Part shown: positions 1 to 9,109 of the stretch, piece after piece
Layout of the letters: every line of letters begins with the position of its first letter
Position numbering within the stretch: position 1 is the first letter of the stretch
Assembly: GCA_027563935.2 (NCBI GenBank)
Contig: CM050454.1
Location: 75,412,596 to 75,476,595, forward strand
Reading direction: 5' to 3'
Length of the DNA stretch: 64,000 bases
Source: Costus lasius
Taxonomy: Eukaryota > Streptophyta > Magnoliopsida > Zingiberales > Costaceae
The notes under the pieces: generated by a model
Told to the model about the DNA's origin: nothing
Seen by the model: only the letters and a program-made list of their open reading frames with translations
Database searches by the model: none
Translations under genes and position numbers: made by a program

Positions 1-257
1 GAAGGCCTTTTCTTGCCACGACAGGTGTTGTCATCGATGTTAAAAATGGGAAACTGGATTTAAACATCGGTGGCAACGTTATTCAATATGACTTGTTTAA
101 TTCTCTCAAAGAACCTTCTTTTGCAGGTAGATGCTACAGTGTTGATTTAGTTGAATGCATTGGAAATTCTGTAGTGGATGGACATCGCCTTGAACACCGA
201 TTTGAGGATGAGCTTGTTAAACAAAGGGGAGTTCTCGACCTCTTTGATCCTCCCTGA
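1..257 (+). pseudogene. H: C-terminal end of Athila-type gag-protease (partial)
   Basis: The open frame enters from outside the window (first full codon at 3) and ends at TGA 255-257. It begins with RPFLATTGVVIDV, the conserved flap-side segment of plant Ty3/gypsy aspartic proteases of the Athila/Tat type, where GRPFLAT follows the active site. About 60 further residues follow with no reverse transcriptase. The sequence CTTGGGAGGCAACCC lies at 311-325, shortly after the stop; from memory, such a motif often follows gag ORFs in plant gypsy elements. A1 in this window encodes the matching GRPLLATA segment. The absence of pol downstream suggests a non-autonomous element. The family call is firm; the lineage is likely. 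Confidence 0.75.
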
Positions 258-1133
258 TTTGATTTCTTAATAACTCTATGGTCGAGCTATTGACCAAAAA
301 CTAGCGCTCTTGGGAGGCAACCCAAGTTTTCTGGTTTTTTTTATTTGCTTTCTGCTACATTAGTTGTCGTTAGTTTTTCTTTACTTTACCATCATTGAAA
401 ACTCTACTCTCTTGCTTATTTAGTTTGCTATAGGAAGTTTTGATATTGAAATACAGTGATAGAGCTTTATTTTTGGGTGACGCAGCTACACTATGTGAAC
501 AGGAGGATTTTATTGGACTTTTACCGAAGCTCAGTGCGCTTCACGGCTAGGTGAACCCGGCGGGGTTCACCCGTGAAGTACACGTTGCATCTTGACGAGC
601 AGCTTTGCGAAGGATATTTCTGTCAAATTAGAGAGGGACCGGAAATTTTGAGATGTGCATAATGTTTCTGGATTTTCTGTGACTTGACTTGCTCTTCACG
701 GCTAGGTGAACCCGGCGGGGTTCACCCGTGAAGACATCCAAGTTAGAAGGGGGCCTTTCCGTGGTGCTCTTCATGACCAAGTGAACCCGGTTGGGTTCAC
801 CCGTGTTCCTATTGGTGCATTGGCCGTGTTTGCTCCAGACCTCAGCTAGGGTTAGCAACACCACGCCGCGCCGCCGCTCTCATCCATTCTAGATCTCTGC
901 TTGCCCAGTGATCTCCTGCCTCCGGATCCTCAATGAACCTCCCTTCTTCAAGACCAGCATCTCCGGTGAGAGCCGCATAGGCTCATTCCGTTTCTAGTCT
1001 TTTGTACTCTTGTCTTTCCCATCCGCCGAACTGCCTGCTCCTGCCTCCTTGTTCGACTGCCATTTTTGTGCTCGGACGAAATCTTCTGTGGTTGTTTTCT
1101 GGTTTCCTCAGTTGCTCCCGGCATTTAGATTTA
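258..1133 (+). promoter_or_regulatory. H: spacer between gag-protease and env-like ORF, possible internal promoter/leader
   Basis: No credible ORF. The stretch holds three GTGAACCC/GGGTTCAC hairpins (539-808), then a CT-rich leader with CTAGGGTT near 846. A 5' splice-site-like CCGGTGAGAG lies at about 965 and a 3' splice-site-like TTTCCTCAG at about 1107, 27 nt before the env-like ATG at 1134. A1 has the same order (gag-protease end, palindrome array, acceptor-like TTTGCAG, MAPR start). I infer a separate transcription unit for the env-like ORF, possibly with a 5'-UTR intron. No transcript evidence is available here. Confidence 0.4.
539..808 (+). repeat. H internal hairpin array (three units)
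   Basis: Units 1 (539-578) and 2 (694-733) are identical 40-mers. Each has an outer 7-bp stem CTTCACG / CGTGAAG, a 4-nt bulge GCTA, an inner 9-bp stem GGTGAACCC / GGGTTCACC and the tetraloop GGCG. Unit 3 (about 769-808) keeps an 8-bp inner stem with loop GGTT but has a decayed outer stem. The same hairpin recurs four times in the U3 part of the H LTR (45856-46150) with other loops. Palindromes this long are unlikely by chance. Confidence 0.9.
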
Positions 1134-2594
1134 ATGGCTCCTAGGCGCAAGGCTCTCGTCTCTCATCGCCATGTTCCCCAGCCTGTGTCTGACTCTTCCA
1201 CGGACGACGATGACTTTGTCCCGCACAAACAGCCGACGCCGTCTTCCTCTTCCAGAGACCCGCCACACTCATCTGCTCGGCAGCCCCAAGCTTATGTTTC
1301 CCCACCAAATGAATTCGGCATTGTCTTCAGAAATGCCGAACACCAACTAAACTTCGAGCAGCTCCTCCATCGCTAGATACTCAACACTCGTTATTTGGAT
1401 AGGAACACTCTTATCATTCTAGGGCTATTGGACGATGTTGAGTGGATGTATTCGAATGTAGGATGGGAGCAGTTCCTACGGCTTGCCTCACCCACGTACA
1501 TCGGAGTTACCTTGGAATTCCTCAGTTCTTTGGATGTGAAAGCAGCTGCAGCAGTTGATGAAGACCCAGAACGCATCTCCTTCCGAATGGGGAATATCGA
1601 GCATAGCCTATCTCTTTCCTAGCTTCGCCAGATATATGGCTTCCCGGAGCCCTACACGCGCAATGTCCCAGGTGAATTCAATGAGCAATCTTTCTGGGCA
1701 TCAATCACGAATGAACACTTCTACTCAGCTAGAGTGGCCAAAGCTTCTAGCATTTGCAACTCGACAATCAGATACGTCCATAGAGTGCTCGCCCATACCA
1801 TCTTCGGACGTGGGGAGAGCAATGGCATGGTATGCCAGTCTGAGCTATTTTATTTATGGTGCATGCTGCATTCTTTCAGGGTCGATTCGGGTTTCTACTT
1901 GGCAAAGCAGTTCAGCCGCATCGCGCACTGCCGCAAGGGCGCGATAGTCATTGGCAGCCTCATCACACCACTTGCTGTCGCTTTGGGAGTCATCCCCTAC
2001 GGAACACCAGAGGCTCATGGGAACAACCGGCTCGAAATCGAGTCGTGTGTTTCCATGAAACTTATCATCCGCCGGGGTGATTCTTACTGTATGACATTTA
2101 AGGACAGCCAGTTCTGCATGCCACTGCCAAATTCGGAGCGTACCACCGTGCGAGTGCGAGATAACTGGCGCATTAAGCCTGTTGTTGACCCCCAGCCAGA
2201 CCCTATCGACACCGCGCCACCGGTCCCTGGCTCATTTTTCTTTGGTGGCAGCTCCTCCTCAGATTCCATGATGAGTATCCTCCAGGAGATGAGGGAGGAG
2301 CAGCTCCAGCAGCGTGAGCTTATTGACCAGATGGACTCCTCCATCTCATTTATACGCCAGGAACAATCTTCCAAGTGGGAAGCTAACGAGGCTGGGATGC
2401 AGCGACAACACAAGATGCTGGGCTCAATCTGGGAGAAATTATGTATCATGGATGACCGGTTTGCCCTGCTTAATGAAGAAAACATTAGAAACATACCGGT
2501 CTCTTCTGATGAGGAGGAAGCGCCAGGTCACACCTCACGCGGTAAGGGGAAGAGCTCTAGAGCTTCTGGCTCGCAGTCACGCAAGAGGCACTAG
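1134..2594 (+). pseudogene. H: Athila env-like / ORF1-type protein, two in-frame amber stops
   Basis: The ATG at 1134 opens MAPRRKALVSHRH and one frame runs to TAG at 2592. It is interrupted only by TAG 1374-1376 and TAG 1620-1622; there is no frameshift across about 487 codons. The middle (YGFPEPYTRNVPGEFNEQSFW, then SELFYLWCMLHSFRVDSGFYLAKQF) resembles the plant 'putative plant transposon protein' / ATHILA ORF-1 family. The C-terminal third is hydrophilic, with a coiled-coil-like Glu/Gln stretch (MREEQLQQRELIDQMDSS) and a basic tail (SRASGSQSRKRH). I see no clear signal peptide or membrane anchor, so an envelope role is not supported by the sequence itself. Its place downstream of gag-protease fits Athila organisation. 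Confidence 0.7.
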
Positions 2595-3388
2595 CATCAT
2601 CCTCACTCGACAGCGCCATCCATCTCCTCTCACGTATATGATGTTACATAGAGGACTATGCAAAAATCTAAGAGCAGGTGAGCTGTCTTGACTCCAGCTT
2701 CTTCTTGGTTGTTTGGTTGTAGTTGTCGTGACCTTCTGTTTTCTTTGATGGATTTGTTATGCTACCCTATGATGGATATTTTGATATTGGCATTGTATCA
2801 TATATGCCACTATTCGTGGGCCTGGTCCACATCTTCAGGCCCCACTCTCTGCAGTGTATAAGATATATTTGAGCCACTTGCTTTCCATTCTGATATTATG
2901 CTTTTCATGCTAAATGATGTGTGAATTTATAAGCTTGCATGTAACTATTCTGAAGGATATATTGCATAACTTGTGATGAAAAATTTTATTGACTTGTCAT
3001 GATTGTCTTATCTGATGATAGCCATGCAAATTTTTGTCTAAAAAATTGAATGCATGATTGGTTGGAATTTATCAAGACATGTTGAATGTAGTACTTGTTG
3101 GAAATTTACTCAATAGTCATGTCCATATATTCTATGAATTAGAAATTCTCTAAGTGGATTGATTTTAGGTAGTTCATTAAGTGGGTCAAACATCTTCATG
3201 ATTATTCAATTGATTTTGGCTTGCAATTTACATGTCGATTCATACCATGTAACTAATATCCCCTTTTCAAACTTTGAATTCTGTTCTAGTATTGGGGAAA
3301 CACTGCATCTGCTAAAATGCAAGGATATGTTGATCTTTGATATTTAGCATAAAAAAAAAATTTCTCACACTTAGATTCCTCTACTTGG

Positions 3389-3409
3389 CACTGCGAAAAA
3401 TTGGCAGTG
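3389..3409 (+). other. H 3'-region hairpin, copy 1
   Basis: Stem CACTGC / GCAGTG around the 9-nt loop GAAAAATTG. Copy 2 (45192-45212) has CATTGC / GCAATG around the same loop, so one base pair has changed on both sides. Two homologous hairpins lie in A1 (5806-5826 and 5901-5921). Confidence 0.75.
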
Positions 3410-3414
3410 GTACC
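3410..3414. repeat. Target-site duplication GTACC, left of A1
   Basis: GTACC directly precedes the TGATAGG end of A1 and recurs at 45121-45125 directly after its other end (GGTGTCATCA). This pairing defines A1 as one insertion of 41.7 kb including its nested elements. Confidence 0.85.
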
Positions 3415-3683
3415 TGATAGGTTTCCACAAGTGCACGGAATTATCGAAGTAATAAAAATATCGATCCACAGAGACCTTATTGTTAAGTACCAAATAATCG
3501 TATTCTTACTAGCTAAGTAAACCAAATATGATGCAAATAGGTAATAGAAATAACACGAGAGATAGTCAGAGAGATGAATTGGGACTAGGGTTTCATCCAC
3601 CTTGATTTCAATGACTAGATTATGAATAAAAGGTCGTCAGTCAAATCTTGTAATGATAAAGACATAATTTACTTGATAAAGAT

Positions 3684-3931
3684 ATTGTCTCACTTTCGTG
3701 CAGACAATCATGCAGATAACCGATCTTCACTTTCGTGCAAGATCTATTTTCAATGCTGTAGATAAGTAAATCATCAATCGAAGAACTCAAGGATCACTTT
3801 CGTGCATCCGAATTCTAATTTGATTGATAGTCTCAAGTGGAGCCTCAAAGATCACTTTCGTGCATCCGAAACTCAACACAAGTTCTACTTAAGGCTTTCC
3901 AACAGATCGTTACTCACTTTCGCGTAATAAC
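3684..3931 (-). repeat. A1 R/U5 hairpin series with constant 11-nt loop
   Basis: Sense-strand loop GCACGAAAGTG (ACGCGAAAGTG in unit 5). Stems: 3684-3708 ATTGTCT/AGACAAT, 7 bp; 3722-3744 GATCTT/AAGATC, 6 bp; 3791-3809 GGAT/ATCC plus an outer AGAA/TTCT; 3849-3867 GGAT/ATCT, where the odd pair is G-U in sense RNA; 3909-3931 GTTATT/AGTAAC, again with one G-U. The loop hardly changes while the stems do, and both imperfect stems still pair in the transcript sense. Confidence 0.8.
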
Positions 3932-4603
3932 TATCAACGTTTATAACATTAATTAAATCCTAAATCGATATTATCAAACATGGCAATAAATCTACTAGAA
4001 CAGATCAAATTGGATCTTACCTAAGGAAGGGATCTCAACATGCAATTCTAGGGTTCCAAGTTCTCAAGCAAATCACCTTTCAGTCTCATTGCGAAAACTC
4101 TAAAACATGGATAATAACGTAGATCTAAGGAAAATTAAAGACAATTCATCACATAAGTTGAATTATCACAACGAAAATTATCATGACGAAAGAAAAGAGT
4201 CATCTAATCATTAAAAATCAAAGGGATTAAACCCTATGTCCCACAAAAGATCTAAGCAGGCATGGAAGAGAAAATACAATAGATCATAGTTTAGAACAAT
4301 TAGAAATCAGAGAAGAAGAAAAAGAAAACAACGTTACAACACGGGTGTAATGTAAATTACACCCGTAATTTCGTGATGAACAGCACTGTCACCGCTGTTT
4401 TGTTGATTTCTCTTCTGATCGGACTCCAAACGCTCTGAAACTTCTGTGGTGCCTTCCTCTCCTCCAGGCGAAGCTTCTGCGTGAAAATCACAGCCTGAGG
4501 TGCCCTCTACGCCTCTCGGCGCAAGGCCAAACCCTAGCCGCCTCTCTGGCGATTTCTCCCTCGATACTGGATAAAAGTTTCCCCTTTTGGTTCATACGGC
4601 TCT

Positions 4604-4613
4604 GAATATAAAG
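4604..4613 (-). promoter_or_regulatory. A1 LTR TATA-like box
   Basis: Sense strand reads GGGCTTTATATTCAG between the U3 palindrome array and the R/U5 hairpins, the expected place for an LTR TATA box. The homologous A2 site near 52337 reads GGGCTTAATATTC and looks weakened. Position-based call. Confidence 0.5.
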
Positions 4614-4675
4614 CCCTGGATCGCCCGCAAGAATCTCCGCAAAGATCGGGCGTGAAGATTGACCTGGGAATCGCA

Positions 4676-5125
4676 TTCAAACACCGAAATACGACAGTGT
4701 AATATCTTACGACACTGCCGTAAAATCCATCGATCGTTCTGTTCTGAAATTGCTGGAAAATACGGCACCGTAATTTTATTTACGGTAGTGCGGTAAAATC
4801 GGCTGAACTCTCTGGTCATATTCGTCGGGGAAATACGGCCCGTGTAATTCTTTACGGCAGTGCCATAATTTCGGGGCAACTTTCTGTTCTGAAGATGTTT
4901 CAAAATACGGCCCGTAAACTGGGTTACGCCAGTGCCGTAATTTCGGCAAAGTCTCTGTTCAGAAAGTGCCCCAAAATACGGCCGTGTAAATCCTTACGGC
5001 GGTGCCATATTTTCGCGAAAACCTTATGTTCAACAAATCACCAAAATACGGCGGTGATCTCATACGATAGCCGTGAAAAATACGGTACCGTAAAATCCCT
5101 TACAGCACTACCGTATTTTGGGTTC
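4676..5125 (-). repeat. A1 U3 array of ACGG/CCGT palindromic units
   Basis: A degenerate tandem array of units containing ATACGG...CCGTAA or TTACGG...GCCGTAA, with spacers resembling TTCTGTTC. Example: CAGTGT (4696) pairs with ACACTG (4712). Matching arrays occur in the A1 5' LTR remnant (44640-44860), inside A1 (42520-42850) and in the A2 LTR (51893-52270). Confidence 0.8.
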
Positions 5126-5374
5126 CTTGCCTCGATTTGCATGAAATTTCTTGGGTGACTTTTTCTTGATGATGAGAACTCTTCCATATATTTGATTTTG
5201 CTTGAAAATGCCTAAAATAGTGCATTTTTGCCTTAAAAACATGAAAAACCAAAATAGAAGTAGACTTTGCAATATTTGATGGATTCAGCATAGAAACAAG
5301 TAAAAAGATCCTCGATTTAGCATGAAAAGGTATCTAAAATTATGCAAAATATACTACATATTTTGGTGTCATCA

Positions 5375-6447
5375 AACACATAAGGCTCAAACCTTGCTTA
5401 TCCTCAAGCAAAAATCAGAATGTGAAATCAAAATTTGATTGAAAGAATAACCTTTTCATGCTCAATAAATTTCTGAAATACAACTTGTCAATGAAAAATT
5501 CTATCAATTGATTTACAAAATTTCAAGTAAACATATCATCCTCAGAATTCAATTTTCTAGATTCACAACTCAATCAAATAAAACTTTGCAACCGTATTAT
5601 AAATAGAATTTTCAATCTCATGATTTCACCCAGTATCAATTTAAATATATCATGGCTTTTGTTGACAGGAATTAGGTCTCCAAGATCTTTTTCCACACAA
5701 TTTTTTTTTTCCTTTTTTATGCATTTTGTTATCTTTCTATATAGATGGCATGTATCCACAAAGACACATACTTTTTATTTTTGACTTCAACTCTTTCTTC
5801 GGTACCACTGTCAATTTTATACAATGCCAAGTAGAGGAGTCTTATTCTTTTTCTCTCTCATTATTTTTCATGTTTAGACTTCAACCCATGTCTTAGGTAC
5901 CACTATCAATTTTACATAGTGCCAAGTAGGGGAGTCCCTCACTATTTTTATGGATCTTGGATTCTTATTTCCCAACAAATAGCAAAAATAGACTAAGTCT
6001 CAACTAGGCTGATCAATTGATTTAAATTCTCAAATCATACTAATATACTCCTTTTATTCAAAAGAGAAGTTTCACCTTTAAATTTTATTCCTCAAATAAT
6101 ATATACCCAAAATTTTATGCATCAATCAATGTCATATTTCAATAGACAAATATGTATTGAAGAAATAAATTTGACATGATAGGGCTATATCTTCAATCAT
6201 GAATTTGAGATCATCAATCATTCAAGTTATCAACAGTATAAATCAAGAGTGAACTCATCATCATCATTACAATATCAAATCATCAAAAATATATCACCAT
6301 GTATATAATATCAAACATCAGAATATCAAAATATCATACAACCCCATCGAAACAGTAAAAATCAATATCATCATCATAATACAACCATATCGAATGAGAA
6401 TAACAATATGCAGTGGTGGCAGTCATGGAAGCATCATCCTTCCCTTC
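5375..6447 (-). other. A1 3' region between env-like ORF and 3' LTR
   Basis: AT-rich, no credible ORF. In sense orientation it runs from the B1 insertion site to the LTR start. It contains two copies of a block with the 9-nt-loop hairpin (5806-5826, 5901-5921) and, beside the LTR, TGAGGATAAGCAAGG, a purine-rich stretch like the polypurine tract of related elements (H has GAGGACAAGCAAAG in the same place). Confidence 0.6.
5801..5925 (-). other. A1 3'-region hairpins, two copies
   Basis: In sense orientation: CATTGT/ACAGTG around ATAAAATTG (5806-5826, one G-U pair) and CACTAT/ATAGTG around GTAAAATTG (5901-5921, perfect). Both are followed by GGTACC, the sequence in which A1 itself inserted in H. 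They are homologous to the H hairpins, with compensatory stem changes. Confidence 0.75.
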
Positions 6448-7837
6448 TGAAGGGTCCCCTAAAAGGAGGGGGGCCGAAACCCTAATAGGTGGCGCATATA
6501 GTTCATTTGCAACGGAAGCAAGGGTTTGAAAGGATCGCATGTGATATTCATATGATCAACTTAAAACGATAGCATAGAGATGCGTTACCATGGCCATGAG
6601 TAAGGAGGCGGCTTGGAAGAGAAAGAATCAAATGCTTCTTCTCCAAAGGCGACGCACACAAGGTGAAGATGGCTTTCTCCTTGTTGTCCTTTGTGCTAGC
6701 AAAGACCTTCAAGAATCCTAATCGCGTGTAGGAGATCTCAAAGAAGAAGTCTTGCTGGCCGAATGTTTTCCTCCTCGCCTCGAGAGACCTTCACACGAGA
6801 GGAATCAATGGAGAATAATGGGCGAGCAACGTTACTACGTGGGAGCGTTTCCAATTTGGAAACCGACTTCCAAAATTAGTAACTCCTCAATGTTTCATGC
6901 GTTCACCCAAGTGAACCATCGAAACAATCCTTCTCCAATTGAACCAAGCGTTCACTTATGTGAACCGGTTCTCTTTATTCGGTCCAATTGAATTTGGTTC
7001 AAAAACCAAATCAAACCAGCATAGGCTCAGATCCAATCAAACCAAATGGTTCAAGATCTAACCGTTCATCTCTTGATACTCTTGATCTCACCGATCTAGC
7101 ATCAATACTCTCGATCGAAGCTTACCGATCTCAAGCCCTAATCAATCAAACATGATCAGACCAGATCTCACTTACAATCAGAGTTTAAACTCCTTTAAAC
7201 TAAACCAAAACAATTCAGTCCACACGATCTGACTTAAGTAAGCCATATCATCAAATTGTGCGACCCTAAGGGTTTCCTTTAAATGTCGGTAACGATAACT
7301 TACGTTATCACGATCAGTGAGGGGTATCTAGCAACACATCACTGTCTCCCGATATGAAGGAAAGAGTCTTCCAAGACTACACCCAAACCACAGCACAAGT
7401 GTGAATCCACTTCACGAGGCATACATGTTTCCTTTGCCACTAGATGTTCTTATTGGACAAGCGTGTCAAGCTTGTAACTCCAATATGATGAGCATGATTA
7501 GATCAGATGATCATAGTCACCTGGGTATGGCCATACACTTTCTCAATCATCTCATTCAAGGGGGCCCCATTAGAACATCACACTCCAATAAAGGAGACGG
7601 CAATCCTATATCTATCACTAGTGTCCTAACCTGACTCATGATCATTATCCAAGATAGTATATAACCATTATATTTCAAATGATATTGAACTACCTCAAAA
7701 CAATGACAATCATCATTTAGAAACACAAGTGATCTCAAGTCAGAGGACATGTGCCACTTGTTGCAAACAAGGATTATTCACATTGTGACAAGCAATTGAA
7801 TATCCTAGTAGGGTCTGTCCAGTACATCCAATGTATG
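6448..7837 (-). repeat. B1-left 3' LTR, distal part
   Basis: In plus orientation it starts TGAAGGGTCCCC and is interrupted at 7838 by D. It resumes at 26921; the joined length is about 1.68 kb. It carries the GATAAC-GTAA-GTTATC hairpin (7294-7309) seen in all copies of the family. ORFs in this segment are repeated in every LTR copy and look like chance frames. Confidence 0.85.
7833..7837. repeat. Target-site duplication ATGTA, left of D
   Basis: ATGTA precedes TGTAAGATCC and recurs at 26916-26920 after GATGTGACA. The B1-left LTR sequence is continuous across the two sites. Confidence 0.9.
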
Positions 7838-9104
7838 TAAGATCCAAGAATTTTAATTCCTTGTAAGTATTATTCTTGATTTAAATCTTTGACTGTGATA
7901 TGTTTCTATGTTTTAATTTCGTCAACCCTAGGATGGGGGAGAATTTTATCTCTAAAAAACCTTAAGGGGTTAGTTATAAATTAGTGGCAAAGGGTTAGTG
8001 GATATTAATTTAAGTCTTAATGGATTTTGACTCTAGTAATTAATTAATTAGAGCTTATTGGATGTTAATTAAATCCTTATTGGATTTTCGCTTAAGTGAA
8101 TAATTAATTATGGGTTATTGGGTTTACACTTAAGTTAGATGGATTTTGGGTTTAAAATTTGAATTAATCAGTAAGTGGGTTAATTCATAAACCCTATTCG
8201 AATTAATTAGTTAGCGGGTTTGAAAATTTAAAAACAAAAGATCCAAGGGGGGGGGCGGACGGCTAGGGCAAAGAAGTTGGCGTCTTGGGCGATTTCTTGA
8301 AGTCTTGGGCGATTTCTTGAAGGCTTGGGCGATTTCTTGGAGGCTTGGAGGAAATTCTTCTTCTTCCTTCTTCCCTTGGCCGGCGTTCCTTGGTGCTTGG
8401 TGGCGTTTTCTCTTCCTTTGGTGGCGTCTACCTAAGAACTTTGGTGGAACATTAAGACCCTTAGACGAGTGTTGGTGGAGAGAATTTCTTCTTGTGTTCA
8501 CGGTTCAAGATAAGAGGTGAGTGGGGTGTCTTATTTGAACTATATCCATTTGTTTATGATTAGATGATAAGTTTGATTTCTTGATAATTTTACCATGCTA
8601 AGAACCGAAACTTAAGGTGTGTCTATCATGAAAACCGAAACTTTATAACATGAAATTTAAGATATTTCTTATGTGGAATTTAGGTTGCTTTAAATCAGTG
8701 ATTCTTGAGCAGGAAATTCTTGTTAACTAATGTTAAAGTTTAAGTAGATAATATGTTGTAGGAACCGTGGGCTACATGTGGTGTTATGTGAATTAGATGA
8801 TAAGAATACAAACTTTAATCTTATGTTGGTTTTATGAAGGCCTTGATAAATGCTAATAATGTTATAGGATCCTTGATTTTTTCTCTATGTGCAACATGTT
8901 ATATATTTATGGCCATGTATCCTTGTTTGAGAAACTTGGGTGATAACTTAGCAAGGTTAAACCGAACCGATCAGCATGAAACCTAAGGACTCTACAATAC
9001 ATTATGTGATTATGTGGTTTCGAATGTTATGTGATGTGATTGGACGGATAGGACTAAGGCTAAGTGTAACTGTGTACTCTAGGGGATAGTCTATATGTGA
9101 TATG

Positions 9105-9109
9105 TTAGG
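9105..9109. repeat. Target-site duplication TTAGG, left of B2
   Basis: TTAGG precedes TGCAGGAATCC and recurs at 18228-18232 after CCCCAACA. The intact D 3' LTR has a single TTAGGGGTTGG at the corresponding site (25586). Confidence 0.92.

Larger units (their letters stand above)
2595..3414 (+). other. H: 3' untranslated region, left part
   Basis: AT-rich, with no credible ORF. It runs from the env-like stop to the A1 insertion point and continues at 45126 on the other side of A1. Its end carries the first copy of a repeat containing CCTCTACTTGG followed by a hairpin (3389-3409). The second copy lies at 45180-45240, so the two copies were adjacent before A1 inserted. Confidence 0.7.
3415..5374 (-). 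repeat. A1 3' LTR (1960 bp)
   Basis: In sense orientation it starts TGATGACACCAAAATATG at 5374 and ends CACTTGTGGAAACCTATCA at 3415. Layout: U3 with an ACGG/CCGT palindrome array (about 5125-4676), a TATA-like TTTATAT (4604-4613), then an R/U5 part with five constant-loop hairpins (3931-3684). The A2 LTR matches it along its length, including the segment around 4025-4100 against 62012-62095. Several small ORFs inside it look spurious. Confidence 0.85.

Noticed and set aside
539..808. Hairpin array as a CRISPR array or a MITE cluster
   Set aside because: Plant retrotransposon context, irregular spacing, no spacers of constant length, and no target duplications flanking each palindrome. The same units recur in the matching LTR.
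6334..6991. Host genes in the apparently unique AT-rich stretches (ORFs at 6334, 6752, 46312, 46620, 47538, 52156)
   Set aside because: All lie in LTRs or 3' regions of identified elements, are short, lack splice structure or domains, and overlap other chance frames.
8211..8520. ORFs in the D LTR (also 24673-25000)
   Set aside because: Generated by the 20-bp tandem repeat; both strands are open over the same stretch and no family is recognised.
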